Assembly (NCBI GenBank): GCA_001790855.1
Contig: MGDH01000038.1
Coordinates: 31,133 to 95,132, forward strand
Length of the DNA stretch: 64,000 nt
DNA from: Candidatus Schekmanbacteria bacterium RIFCSPLOWO2_02_FULL_38_14
GTDB taxonomy: Bacteria; Schekmanbacteria; GWA2-38-11
Direction: 5' to 3'
The notes under the pieces were generated by a model. The model saw only the letters and a list, made by a program, of their open reading frames with translations, was not told the origin of the DNA and did not search any database. This document shows, one piece after another, positions 17,193-26,258 of the stretch. Both the position numbers and the translations under genes were made by a program. Every line of letters begins with the position of its first letter. The stretch's first letter is position 1.

Positions 17193-18062
17193 CTACGCTT
17201 TATGGACGCAGGTTTCATCCTTGCATTCATCAACACACGCATTTGGCTTGACTCTGACGCTTTTTGCCGGAATTCCGACATTGATGTGGAAGTTTCTTAC
17301 ATCCCTTGTTGCAAGCCCTAATGCTCCAACCATTGCTTCCTGACCAACTTTAACACCTTCCAGAATTGTTGAGTGATATGTAAGCCTTGACCCATTGCCA
17401 ATTACAGTTTTTCCTATTGTTACATCTCCCTGGTCAAAGATGGAGTGAGAGTGGGAGTAGATGTTGACATAATCAGAGATTGAGGCATTGTCTTCGATGA
17501 TTAATTCCCCCCTGTCATCAAGAAGGACATTTCTGTGAATTACGACATTGTTGCCTACAGAGATATTGTACCCGTAAGAAAATTCAACATCATGGAATAT
17601 TTTTAAATTTTCTCCGCATTTTTTAAATATCTTTTTTGCAAGAATTCTTCTGAACGGGAATCCGAGGTAGCAGTTCCTGCCAACAGGAGAGCGGTCAAAC
17701 ATAGTCCAGAGCCAGATAAGAGGTTTTACCCTGTAGAACTTTTCTGCGTCTATTTCCTGATAATACTCAGGCTCAAGGGTTATGTTTCTTGGGTCAAATG
17801 ATGCTATCAGGCTTTTTCTTGCAAGAGATGCTTCAGGGTCTGCGGTTAGTCTTTCATAGCTTGAGCCCTTTCCTATATAAAGCTCCATCAAAGTATCCCT
17901 GCATATGATATTTCTGTCTTCTTTATTGCTGTCAAGCCTTGCTTCAAGATTTGAAAGGAAATTTTCAAATATCTTATTTGCTCTTCTGTCCTGACATATA
18001 ACCTCTTTTAAAGCTCTTTTTTTGAGTTCATTCTTTTCTAATGCCAATTTTTTTAGTTTCAT
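17193..18062 (-). CDS. Left-handed beta-helix acyltransferase (WbbJ/maltose-acetyltransferase-like)
   Basis: Predicted O- or N-acyltransferase of 289 aa. The N-terminal 150 residues are helical and charged; from about 155 there are hexapeptide repeats ([LIV]GxxxxI: VGNNVVIHRNVLLDDRGEL, IEDNASISDYVNIYSHSHS, IGNGSRLTYHSTI) ending in VGALGLATRDV, GIPAKSVRV. The HSH stretch gives the usual catalytic His. It probably modifies a sugar or lipid of the envelope. A ribosome site AAGGTG lies before the ATG. A Cys-containing tail (CVDECKDETC) is unusual for the family. Downstream of cysK with a 78-bp gap, possibly co-transcribed. Confidence 0.8.
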   Translation of the reverse strand: MKLKKLALEKNELKKRALKEVICQDRRANKIFENFLSNLEARLDSNKEDRNIICRDTLMELYIGKGSSYERLTADPEASLARKSLIASFDPRNITLEPEYYQEIDAEKFYRVKPLIWLWTMFDRSPVGRNCYLGFPFRRILAKKIFKKCGENLKIFHDVEFSYGYNISVGNNVVIHRNVLLDDRGELIIEDNASISDYVNIYSHSHSIFDQGDVTIGKTVIGNGSRLTYHSTILEGVKVGQEAMVGALGLATRDVRNFHINVGIPAKSVRVKPNACVDECKDETCVHKA

Positions 18063-18140
18063 GGATGCACCTTTTTGAAAAGTCAGTTAATTGTTAGATA
18101 GGGTTTAAGGAGTATAGGATTTTAGAACCCTTCAAAAAAT

Positions 18141-19073
18141 CTATTCTTCTGTTCTGTAAAGAATTGTAGATAAATATCTTTCTCCAAAATCAGGAAGAAT
18201 TGCTACAATCATTTTGCCTTTGCTTTCTTTCCTTTGAGCATAGTTGATTGCAGCGCTTGCAATTGCCCCTGAAGATATTCCAACAAAGATTCCTTCCTCC
18301 TTTGCAAGGTGTCTTGATGTTTCAATGGCTTCTTCAAGGCTTGCTGAATATACATCATTAAAAATTTTTATATCAAGAACTGCCGGGATAAATCCTGCGC
18401 CTATGCCCTGAATTTTATGTGGTCCGGGTTTTCCCCCTGAAAGTACGGGAGAGTCTTTTGGTTCAACTGCTATTATCTTTATGTCAGGGTTCTTTTCGCG
18501 CAAAAACTTTCCTGCTCCTGTAATGGTTCCACCGGTTCCGACTCCTGCAACCAGTATGTCTATTTTCCCGTCGGTGTCTTTCCATATCTCAGGTCCTGTT
18601 GTTTTGTAATGAATTTCAGGGTTGGCAGGGTTATCAAATTGTCTTGGTATAAAAGCCTTTTTATATTTTTTTGCGACCTCTTCAGCTTCTGCAACGGCCC
18701 TTCTCATTCCCTCTGGCCCCGGAGTTAAAATTATTTCTGCGCCAAGGGCTTTAAGAAGCATTCTTCTTTCAATGGACATGGAGTCAGGCATTGTAAGAAT
18801 TAGTTTGTATCCTTTTGCAGCGCAAACAAAGGCTAATCCTATTCCGGTGTTTCCGCTGGTTCCTTCAACTATTACAGTATCTTTGTCAATAAAGCCTTCT
18901 TTTTCTCCAGCAGAAATCATTGCTGCGCCGATTCGGTCTTTTACGCTCAGGAATGGATTATACGATTCAAGCTTTACAATTACATCAGCATCAATTCCTT
19001 TGGTAATTTTTTGAAGCCTAACAAGAGGCGTGTTGCCAATTAGCTCTGCCATATTATTTTTTATATTTGCCAT
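18141..19073 (-). CDS. cysK: Cysteine synthase A (O-acetylserine sulfhydrylase)
   Basis: PLP-dependent enzyme making cysteine from O-acetylserine and sulfide; 310 aa, the normal length. Visible: PLP lysine in [15 protein letters not shown], the asparagine loop [14 protein letters not shown], the phosphate-binding glycine loop [12 protein letters not shown] and a C-terminal SSGAIASAA. Excellent ribosome site (AAGGAG). A TTGACA with a weak downstream -10 lies in the 217-bp AT-rich upstream region. A serine acetyltransferase is not obviously adjacent, although the next gene encodes a beta-helix acyltransferase of the same fold class; it lacks the CysE N-terminal domain pattern, so I do not call it CysE. 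Confidence 0.95.
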   Translation of the reverse strand: MANIKNNMAELIGNTPLVRLQKITKGIDADVIVKLESYNPFLSVKDRIGAAMISAGEKEGFIDKDTVIVEGTSGNTGIGLAFVCAAKGYKLILTMPDSMSIERRMLLKALGAEIILTPGPEGMRRAVAEAEEVAKKYKKAFIPRQFDNPANPEIHYKTTGPEIWKDTDGKIDILVAGVGTGGTITGAGKFLREKNPDIKIIAVEPKDSPVLSGGKPGPHKIQGIGAGFIPAVLDIKIFNDVYSASLEEAIETSRHLAKEEGIFVGISSGAIASAAINYAQRKESKGKMIVAILPDFGERYLSTILYRTEE

Positions 19074-19290
19074 TACAATTACTCCTTAGGAAACTTTACT
19101 TTAAAACTAATTAATATATTTAATCATGTCAAGGGAATAAAAATTATTAAACAAATCAAAGAGATTATATATTATAAATTTACACAGGTATATTAGCTTA
19201 TTTCCCCTTTTATATAACTTATGGTTTTTGGATTCTTAGTTTAGGGATTTTGAAAAGAAGATTTAAGAGATAAGTTAAAAAGATTTTTTA

Positions 19291-20094
19291 TTATTCCCTG
19301 AAGACTGCAACAACAATTACTATAACCGCAAAGACAAAGCGGTAATATACAAAAATGTCATAGCTATTTTTTGAAATATATTTGAGAAGGTATTTTATGC
19401 TTAAAAATCCAAAAATGGCTGAAGCTAAGAGCCCTGAGATTATTGCAATGTCAATTCCGTTATTGAAAAGCTTGGGGACTTTTAGGAGGGATGCTCCAGC
19501 TATAATCGGGGTTGAAAGCAGGAATGAAAATCTTGCAGATGTTTCCCTGTCAAGTTTTCTTGCAAGTGCTGTTGTGATGGTAATTCCTGACCTTGAGACT
19601 CCGGGTATTATTGCGATTGCCTGTGAAAGACCAATCAGGAAGCTGTCAAGAAAAGAGATGTTCTTGATTTTTTTATTTCCTTTAGAGGTTCTGTCTACCC
19701 AAAATAAAATTCCTCCCATAAGAATCATCATTCCTGCAATGAGCAGAGGATTTCTGAAAGTTGTTTCAGCCATATCTTCAAGTAAATAACCAATAGCAGC
19801 TCCGGGTAAAGAGGCTATCATAATAAACCATACAAGCCTGCGGTCAATATCATCTCCAATTTTTCTCTCTGCTAAACTCATAAAAAATGCTTGAATAAGT
19901 CTTGTCCAGTCTTTCCAGAAGTAAAAAAGCACTGCAAAAAGAGTTCCCAGATGGAGGGCAACGTCAAAGGAGAGCCCGGGGTCTTTCCAGTTAAAAAGCC
20001 ATGGAGTGATAACAAGATGTGCTGAACTCGAGATTGGCAGAAACTCACCAAGTCCCTGAACAATACCTAAAACGATTGATTGAATGATAGTCAT
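19291..20094 (-). CDS. uppP: Undecaprenyl-diphosphate phosphatase
   Basis: Integral membrane phosphatase (BacA/UppP) that recycles the undecaprenyl carrier for peptidoglycan and polysaccharide synthesis. 267 aa, about eight hydrophobic segments. Both signatures are present: GLGEFLPISSSAHL near the N-terminus and PGVSRSGIT in the middle, which together build the active site. The ribosome site is weak. Sixty bp upstream is the right side of the GIY-YIG element, which therefore separates this gene from the antiporter gene further upstream. Confidence 0.96.
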   Translation of the reverse strand: MTIIQSIVLGIVQGLGEFLPISSSAHLVITPWLFNWKDPGLSFDVALHLGTLFAVLFYFWKDWTRLIQAFFMSLAERKIGDDIDRRLVWFIMIASLPGAAIGYLLEDMAETTFRNPLLIAGMMILMGGILFWVDRTSKGNKKIKNISFLDSFLIGLSQAIAIIPGVSRSGITITTALARKLDRETSARFSFLLSTPIIAGASLLKVPKLFNNGIDIAIISGLLASAIFGFLSIKYLLKYISKNSYDIFVYYRFVFAVIVIVVAVFRE

Positions 20095-20154
20095 AGTTAT
20101 CTATTTTTCATGTTTAAGTTGAGATAAAGGTTTAGTTTTCCTTATCGATTGTGC

Positions 20155-20542
20155 TGTCATTGCGAGGAACGATAGTTCCGAAGCAATCTCATAATTTATC
20201 GTATAAATCGTCCCAGTTTGGGTTCATACTATTAATCAATTCGATTTTCTTACTCCTTGAACCTGCCTTAATCCGCTTTTCCCTTAAAATAGCATTTTCT
20301 ATATCATCATATATTTGATAGTAAACCAATTTATTAATATTATATATTTTTGTAAATCCTTGAAGAAGTCCGGTTCTATGCTCGTAAACTCTTCTTATTA
20401 AATTATTAGTAACTCCTGTATAAATAACTTTATTCCATTTATTGGTCATTATATAAACGAAATGTTGTTTTCCCACTCATTTGCAGAATTTATTAAAAGA
20501 CTTTTGAGATTGCTTCGTCGGCTATGCCTTCTCGCAATGACA
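20155..20542. mobile_element. GIY-YIG-carrying copy of the TGTCATTGCGAG repeat family
   Basis: 388-bp unit with 12-bp perfect terminal inverted repeats (TGTCATTGCGAG at 20155-20166, CTCGCAATGACA at 20531-20542) and sub-terminal inverted GAAGCAATCTC/GAGATTGCTTC. The interior is almost wholly one GIY-YIG gene. Its right 45 bp match the right end of the gene-less copy at 49883-49975 closely. Confidence 0.75.
20189..20476 (-). CDS. GIY-YIG single-domain endonuclease
   Basis: 95-aa stand-alone GIY-YIG nuclease domain. The GIY equivalent is FVYIMTN, the YIG equivalent is VIYTGVTNNLIRRVYEHR with the catalytic Arg, and the metal-binding Glu is likely in ILREKRIKAGSR; the C-terminal MNPNWDDLYDKL is conserved in small GIY-YIG proteins. 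The family covers repair and homing-type nucleases; stand-alone members are poorly characterised. It sits exactly inside terminal inverted repeats shared with many gene-less copies in the window, so I infer a mobility or maintenance role. Start at ATG 20476; the ribosome site is weak. Confidence 0.85.
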   Translation of the reverse strand: MGKQHFVYIMTNKWNKVIYTGVTNNLIRRVYEHRTGLLQGFTKIYNINKLVYYQIYDDIENAILREKRIKAGSRSKKIELINSMNPNWDDLYDKL

Positions 20543-20581
20543 TTGCGACACAGCCTTTAATGACACCTTTAAATCTTTTTT

Positions 20582-21865
20582 TTATCCCCTAAAAAACAGA
20601 AACCATACAACTGCAAAAATCGGAATCAGGATTGGCAGAGAATATTTTATGATATAGCCAAAAAAACTCGGGCACTTTGCCCCAGCCTGCTCTGATATTG
20701 ATTTAACCATAAAATTGGGTCCATTCCCAATATAGGTAATTGCACCAAAGAAAACAGCGCTAATTGAAATTGCCTGAAGATACTTCCAGTGCTCTTCAAT
20801 AAAAATCTTCATGTGAACAGGGTTATCAAGCTGAAGGCTATGCAGTCCAAAGGATGCGCTCAAAAAGTTAAGATATGTTGGTGCATTATCAAGAACGCCT
20901 GATAAAATCCCGGTACTCCAATAGAATTGCCCGGGAGTTCTAATACCGAGCGTTCCTGCATTAAGTTCAAGCCAGTCAAGGCAGGGTACCATTGTTGCAA
21001 AGATGCCTGCAAAGAGTATTGCCACTTCATTAATAGGTGCGAAATGGAAATCATTCCTTTCGTGGACTTCTTTTTTTGTTGTAAAATATGAACCTGCGGC
21101 TGCTGCTATCATGATTATTTCTCTGAGAAATTTAGGTTCGTTTATAAAAACCGCCAAAAGGATGATGATAAGGAAGATAATGTTATGAAGCCCTGAAGCT
21201 CTTGCTTCTTCTCCTTTTGCTTCAACTTCTTCACGGAGTTTTTCTTTAACTTTTCTGTAATAATGAAGGTCAATAAAATAAAAGATTGCCAGAACAAGAC
21301 CAATGGTAAAAGCCCAGATATGCCATGCTTTTCCAATTAACCAGAAAAACGGGACACCTTTTAAATATCCAAGAAAAAGGGGTGGGTCTCCTATGGGAGT
21401 CAGGGCGCCACCAATGTTGCTTACAATGAATATAAAGAAAACGACGTGATAGCCGCTAATACGATATTTATTTGCTTTAAGATAGGGTCTTATAAGGAGC
21501 ATTGAGGCGCCTGTTGTTCCAAGAAGATTTGAGATAATTGCGCCAACAGCCAGCAGAATTACATTTGCGTGAGGTGTTGACCTTCCCATGATGGTTATAT
21601 GTATACCGCCTGCAACAACAAAAAGAGAGCCAATAAGAGTGATAAAACTAATATATTCAAATCCGGTATGCGCCATTCTGGAAGCATTTTTTAGAAAAAA
21701 GGTATAATAAATGATTGGAATAATTCCTAACCCAAGTGAAGGAATAGTGTAATTATTATCCCACCATTCCTTATTAATTAATGGAACTACTGCTATTGAA
21801 AGCAACAGCAGGGCAAAGGGGATAATCATTAATGGGTTAACAGGGAGTATTGTTATGTTTTCCAT
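20582..21865 (-). CDS. Sodium:proton antiporter / ion transporter, NhaD-ArsB-like
   Basis: Polytopic inner-membrane transporter, 427 aa with about 11-12 hydrophobic segments, of the ion transporter superfamily. Diagnostic segments: SNIGGALTPIGDPPLFLGY, GTTGASMLLIRPY, GVLDNAPTYLNFL and ITYIGNGPNFMVKSI, two inverted half-repeats each with an Asn/Asp-Pro-Thr motif. The pattern matches the sodium:proton antiporter (NhaD-like or citrate-transporter-like) rather than arsenite pumps, since no ars genes are nearby. Start ATG 21865. The GIY-YIG element lies between its stop and uppP. Confidence 0.85.
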   Translation of the reverse strand: MENITILPVNPLMIIPFALLLLSIAVVPLINKEWWDNNYTIPSLGLGIIPIIYYTFFLKNASRMAHTGFEYISFITLIGSLFVVAGGIHITIMGRSTPHANVILLAVGAIISNLLGTTGASMLLIRPYLKANKYRISGYHVVFFIFIVSNIGGALTPIGDPPLFLGYLKGVPFFWLIGKAWHIWAFTIGLVLAIFYFIDLHYYRKVKEKLREEVEAKGEEARASGLHNIIFLIIILLAVFINEPKFLREIIMIAAAAGSYFTTKKEVHERNDFHFAPINEVAILFAGIFATMVPCLDWLELNAGTLGIRTPGQFYWSTGILSGVLDNAPTYLNFLSASFGLHSLQLDNPVHMKIFIEEHWKYLQAISISAVFFGAITYIGNGPNFMVKSISEQAGAKCPSFFGYIIKYSLPILIPIFAVVWFLFFRG

Positions 21866-21917
21866 TGGATTTACTGAACTTTAAAAGCCATAAGCTATAA
21901 GTGATATATGACAAAAT

Positions 21918-21938
21918 AGGGAGGCTAAATCCTCCCCT
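21918..21938. repeat. Short GGGAGG/CCTCCC hairpin
   Basis: AGGGAGG-CTAAAT-CCTCCCCT, a close relative of the perfect 30-bp palindrome at 27567-27596. It lies between divergent genes, so it is not obviously a terminator here. Confidence 0.45.
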
Positions 21939-22083
21939 GCCCTCATAGAGGTTGTGACTGCCTTCCCATACAATCTAATTTTATCCAAAAAATTCAGATA
22001 ACTTAATAAAAATCTTTTAATGAAGTCAAGGAATATGGTATTAGAAAGTATAAAGTGTAAATTTAAAAGTGCAAAATTGAAAG

Positions 22084-22614
22084 ATGAAAAATATTTTACT
22101 TGCTGGCCAGCCCGGCGTTGGCAAAACCACAACAATCAAAAAGATACTTGAGTATGTAAAAATTTTTGCAGGCGGTTTCTACACTCAAGAAATCAGGCTT
22201 GGAGGCGGAAGAATCGGGTTTGAGATTGTCACTCTTAAAGGAGAAAAAGCTCCGCTTGCCAACAGGAATGTGAGAAGCAAGCATGTGGTTGGAGATTATG
22301 GAGTTATACTTGAAAACATTGAGAAGGTTGCAGTGAAGAGCCTGATAGATGCTTTAAAAGAAAACAAACTCATAGTCATAGATGAAATTGGGAAGATGGA
22401 GCTTTTTTCAGAGGAATTTAAGAAAGCAGTTCTTTCATGCCTTGATTCTGAGAAAATAGTCTTAGCCACAGTAACAGAGGCAAAGATTCCATTTGTGAAT
22501 GAAATTTTAAAAAGAGATGATGTGGATATATTCCAGATTACCACTAAAAACAGAAACCAGATGTCAGGGGATTTGAGGGATATGGTATGGGAGATGGTGA
22601 AGGAGGGTTTGTGA
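22084..22614 (+). CDS. THEP1-family nucleoside-triphosphatase
   Basis: Soluble P-loop NTPase of 176 aa. It opens with MKNILLAGQPGVGKTTTIKK (Walker A), continues with GGFYTQEIRLGGGRIGFEIVTL, the hallmark of the Thep1/NTPCR family, and has a Walker B KLIVIDEIGKMELFSEEF. Family members hydrolyse NTPs with broad specificity; the physiological role is unknown. The ATG follows a GAAAG site after an AT-rich stretch. The serA-like gene begins 160 bp downstream. Confidence 0.88.
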   Translation: MKNILLAGQPGVGKTTTIKKILEYVKIFAGGFYTQEIRLGGGRIGFEIVTLKGEKAPLANRNVRSKHVVGDYGVILENIEKVAVKSLIDALKENKLIVIDEIGKMELFSEEFKKAVLSCLDSEKIVLATVTEAKIPFVNEILKRDDVDIFQITTKNRNQMSGDLRDMVWEMVKEGL

Positions 22615-22777
22615 TCCTTGGAAAAGTTGAAAGAAGTGAATAGTCGTAAGTGAATAGTGAACAGTGAAGAGTAAAACAACGTTTCAATAATAAATGTTTT
22701 CTTGACTAATTCTTCCCATAGGTCTAAAGCGCTGGAAAAACCTATATGACTCTAAAAATAAGGGCAAGGAGGCAGTT

Positions 22778-23980
22778 ATGAAAATTCTTATAGCTGATAA
22801 ATTTCCTGAGAAACACCTTAGCGAAATTAAAAAGATGAAAACAGAACTCGAATATGCACCTAAATTAAAAGCCGAGGAACTTCCTGAAGCAGCCAAAGAA
22901 GCAGATATACTAATTGTCCGTTCAACAGAAGTATATGCTGACTGTATTGAAAAAAGCCATAAATTAAGTCTCATAATCCGTGCCGGAGCCGGGGTAAATA
23001 ACATAGATATGAAAGCTGCGAGTGAACGGGGAATTTATGTGGCTAATTGCCCCGGGAAAAACAGTATTGCAGTAGCAGAGTTAGCCATGGGGCTAATCCT
23101 TTCTCTTGATCGCCGCATTCCTGATAACGTCATTGATATGAGGGCTGGAAAATGGAATAAAGGGAAATACTCCAAAGCAGATGGTATCTTTGGCAAGACG
23201 CTGGGAGTAATCGGTGTTGGGCAGATTGGAAAAGAGGTAATCAGAAGGGCAATACCTTTTGGTCTCAAAATAATTGCCTGGTCAAGGTCTCTAACACCGG
23301 AAATAGCAGCAGAGCTTGGAGCAAATTTCAGTTCCACAATAAAAGAGCTCATTCCCAAATGTGATATCATATCAGTACATTTAGCTTTAAAACCTGAAAC
23401 CAAAGGGCTAATAAACAAAGAACTCATTGCAACCATGAAACCAGGGACAATATTTATCAATACTGCAAGGGCAGAGATTGTAGATGAAAACGCACTTGTT
23501 GAGGCTGTTAGGGCAGGCAGGATTTGTGTTGGTCTTGATGTCATGAAAGATGAGCCTGAGGCAAAAGAAGGGCAATTTACAGGAGCGATTGCAAAACTGC
23601 CTGACATTTATGCAACCCATCATATTGGCGCTTCAACAGAACAGGCGCAGGATGCTGTCGCATCAGAAACGGTTAGGATTCTTAAAGAGTATGTTAGCCA
23701 GGGAACTGTGCAGAACTGGGTCAACAGATGCAAAAAGACAAAGGCATTGTGGCAGCTTGTCGTCCGCCATTATGATAAGCCCGGAGTGCTTGCCAATGTT
23801 TTAAATGAATTAAAGTCTGACGGGATTAATGTTCAGGAAGTAGAGAATGTTATTTTTGATGGAGAGAAAACAGCCTGCTGCACAATACGGCTTGATTCAA
23901 AACCGTCTGATGGAGCAATTGCAAAAATTGGGAACAGGCAAAGCGAAGTCATAAATACAACACTTATTGAACTTAATTAA
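22778..23980 (+). CDS. D-3-phosphoglycerate dehydrogenase-like with ACT domain
   Basis: NAD-dependent 2-hydroxyacid dehydrogenase of 400 aa, most likely the first step of serine synthesis. The NAD-binding Rossmann motif is GVIGVGQIGKEVIRRA, the catalytic Arg is in INTARAEIVDE, the Glu in KDEPEAKEGQ and the catalytic His in THHIGASTEQAQ. After residue 320 there is an ACT-type regulatory domain (RHYDKPGVLANVLNELKSDGINVQEVEN). The length (400) matches the short SerA form lacking the intervening domain. Strong ribosome site (AAGGAGG). It may also act on other hydroxyacids. Convergent with the Kef gene, 18 bp apart. Confidence 0.85.
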   Translation: MKILIADKFPEKHLSEIKKMKTELEYAPKLKAEELPEAAKEADILIVRSTEVYADCIEKSHKLSLIIRAGAGVNNIDMKAASERGIYVANCPGKNSIAVAELAMGLILSLDRRIPDNVIDMRAGKWNKGKYSKADGIFGKTLGVIGVGQIGKEVIRRAIPFGLKIIAWSRSLTPEIAAELGANFSSTIKELIPKCDIISVHLALKPETKGLINKELIATMKPGTIFINTARAEIVDENALVEAVRAGRICVGLDVMKDEPEAKEGQFTGAIAKLPDIYATHHIGASTEQAQDAVASETVRILKEYVSQGTVQNWVNRCKKTKALWQLVVRHYDKPGVLANVLNELKSDGINVQEVENVIFDGEKTACCTIRLDSKPSDGAIAKIGNRQSEVINTTLIELN

Positions 23981-23998
23981 AGTTGACATTTGTCCCCT

Positions 23999-25969
23999 TC
24001 AATTCAGAATCTTCAATGCACTGTCAAGCTGGGCGTGGCTGCCAAGAATGACAAGAATGTCGCCTGATGAAACATTAAAATCAGCATGGGGATTTGTTAT
24101 TGCCCTGCCGTTTCTGATAACTGCAATAACTGAGGCTTCGGTTTTTTTCCTGAGGTCAAGCTCGCCTAAGGTTTTTCCGTTTGCAGGTGAATCATCTGTT
24201 ACAAGAAAGCTGTAAGTAATGGTTGCAACAAGGATTTTTGAGAGGTCTGCCAGTCTTTCTCCTGCCTCTGCTGGTTTTCTGAGCATTGCGTATCCTTTGT
24301 TTCTTATAATATTGACCTGATTCAGAATGAGATTTGTGGGAACATAGTGTTCTTTTAATACCCTTGAAAAAATCTCAATGGAGGTTTCAAATTCTTCGGG
24401 AATTACTTCGTTTGCTCCAAGTTTATAAAGCTCTTCAACCTCGCTTATGTAGCGGGTTCTGACAATAACAACTATTCCGGGGTTTAATTCCTTAGCAACC
24501 TTTACAACAGCCCTTGTTGCCAGAGGGTCAGAGATTGCTATGACAATGGTGTGTGCCTCAGAGATATTAAGATTTTTTAAAACTTCATATTGAGCTGCGT
24601 CTCCGTAAAGAACCTGGTGATTCTCCTTTTTTGCAGCATCAACCTTTTCTGAGTTGATTTCAAGAATAAGGTAAGGAATTCCTGTTTCCTTGAGCACACG
24701 GGCTAAGTTTTCTCCATTAAGCCCGTACCCAACTATTATTACATGTTTTTTAATTTTATTTATTCTTAGCTCTGCTTCTGAAGTTGATTTTTCAGAATAA
24801 CGAATCTTTTTTGTTATAAAAATGGAAATGGCAGATGCCTGTTTGATAAGAATGGGAGTTAAAAGCATTGTAAAAAATGCGGCAGAGAGAAGAATTTGAT
24901 ATGCTTCAAAAGTAAGAAGCCCTAATTCCCTGCCTTCATTGAGTAAGATAAAGGAGAATTCTCCTATCTGAAAAAGCCCTAAGGCAACCATCAAAGCAAT
25001 CCTCAGGGGAGACCCGAGAAGCAGGATTATAAATGTGAGAACTGAAACCTTTAAAATAAAAACAACAAAGGAAAGACCCACAATGGAAAGGAAATTTTTC
25101 AAAAAGAAATCCAGATTGAAAAGCATACCAACTGAAATAAAAAATATGCTGTTAAACACATTTTTAAAAGGGAGAATTTCAGCAATTATCTGATGGGAGT
25201 ATTCTGATTCTGAGATTACAAGCCCTGCCACAAAAGCTCCGAGGGCCAGAGACAAGCCAAAGCTTGATGTGAGCCATGCTGTTCCAAGGCATAACAGGAA
25301 AATAGTGAGTGTAAATACCTCTCTGTTATTTAATCTGACAACCTGCTTCAGGATTTTTGGTGCTAGAATATATGAAATAAGAAAGATTGCAGTTGCAGAG
25401 AGCAGTGCTGTAATAAGAGTTTTAATCACAAGGAAAAGAGAGGATGAAGAACTCTTTGAGAGTAACTGGATAGAAAGTAACATTGGTATAACGGCTAAAT
25501 CCTGAAACAAAAGAATTCCCGTACTGAGATTTCCCTGTGGTGAATCAGTAATCCCATAGTCAGAGTAAAGCTTAAGGATGATTGCTGTGCTGCTTAAGGT
25601 TATAAGAAATCCAATGAGCAATGAATTGGGCAGTGGATGGTTTTGGAAAAATAATGGAATGGAAACAAGCCCTGTGGTTAAAAAAACCTGAAGCCCGCCA
25701 CCCAAAAGCCAGGACTTTTTTGATTTCATCATTCTTGTGATTGAGGATTCAATTCCTATTGAAAATAATAACAGAACTACACCTATTTGTGCTAACAGTT
25801 CAACTGTTTGAACTTCATGGATAAGCTTTCCGCCATATGGTCCAATAATGACACCACTGATTAGAAAACCTATAACAGGAGGAAGTTTAAGGTAATGGAA
25901 GATTATGCTGACTGGAACAGAGACAGCGAGAAGGATTATTAAGTCAATCAGCAAAGGAATTTGTTCCAT
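23999..25969 (-). CDS. Kef-type cation:proton antiporter with TrkA-N and TrkA-C domains
   Basis: CPA2-family monovalent cation:proton antiporter, 656 aa. Residues 1-385 form about 12 TM segments (PVIGFLISGVIIGPYGG, LSSTAIILKLYSD, LGAFVAGLVISESEYSHQI). Residues about 410-530 are a TrkA-N/RCK NAD-binding domain (HVIIVGYGLNGENLARVLKETG) and 565-656 a TrkA-C domain (GKTLGELDLRKKTEASVIAV). This is the KefB/KefC arrangement, and it probably exports K+ or Na+ under redox or pH control. No ancillary KefF/KefG gene is adjacent. Start at ATG 25969. Confidence 0.92.
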   Translation of the reverse strand: MEQIPLLIDLIILLAVSVPVSIIFHYLKLPPVIGFLISGVIIGPYGGKLIHEVQTVELLAQIGVVLLLFSIGIESSITRMMKSKKSWLLGGGLQVFLTTGLVSIPLFFQNHPLPNSLLIGFLITLSSTAIILKLYSDYGITDSPQGNLSTGILLFQDLAVIPMLLSIQLLSKSSSSSLFLVIKTLITALLSATAIFLISYILAPKILKQVVRLNNREVFTLTIFLLCLGTAWLTSSFGLSLALGAFVAGLVISESEYSHQIIAEILPFKNVFNSIFFISVGMLFNLDFFLKNFLSIVGLSFVVFILKVSVLTFIILLLGSPLRIALMVALGLFQIGEFSFILLNEGRELGLLTFEAYQILLSAAFFTMLLTPILIKQASAISIFITKKIRYSEKSTSEAELRINKIKKHVIIVGYGLNGENLARVLKETGIPYLILEINSEKVDAAKKENHQVLYGDAAQYEVLKNLNISEAHTIVIAISDPLATRAVVKVAKELNPGIVVIVRTRYISEVEELYKLGANEVIPEEFETSIEIFSRVLKEHYVPTNLILNQVNIIRNKGYAMLRKPAEAGERLADLSKILVATITYSFLVTDDSPANGKTLGELDLRKKTEASVIAVIRNGRAITNPHADFNVSSGDILVILGSHAQLDSALKILN

Positions 25970-26030
25970 AAGTATTAACTATATTCTTCCAAACAGAAAG
26001 ATTCCAAGATAACATCGGGCTACACATTAT

Positions 26031-26129
26031 GTCATTGCCTGCCTACCGCAGGCAGGCTTTAGGGCTACCTGTCTGCCGACAGGCAGGAAGCCCTTCGCAA
26101 TGACGAGCGAGGGACCTGCTCGCAATGAC
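26031..26129. repeat. TGTCATTGCGAG family copy, with GCCTACCGCAGGCAGGC hairpin
   Basis: Runs from GTCATTGCC to CTCGCAATGAC. The interior holds a nested CTACCGCAGGCAGGC/CTGTCTGCCGACAGGCAGG palindrome and a second internal end (TTCGCAATGAC at 26094-26104). It lies upstream of htpX. Confidence 0.65.
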
Positions 26130-26258
26130 AACCAGAAGATAGCAGTTCTCCATTGGAAAGTTCAAGGAGTTTTTGCAATGAAGGATTTATCTTGAAATTT
26201 AAAGCTAAATAGCCTAATTAAATAGATAATAAAAATCTGCAAGAAAGGAGATAATATA

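Noticed and set aside
17193..18062. Serine acetyltransferase CysE next to cysK
   Set aside because: It has the beta-helix acyltransferase fold, but the N-terminal region lacks CysE features and the helix resembles sugar acetyltransferases.
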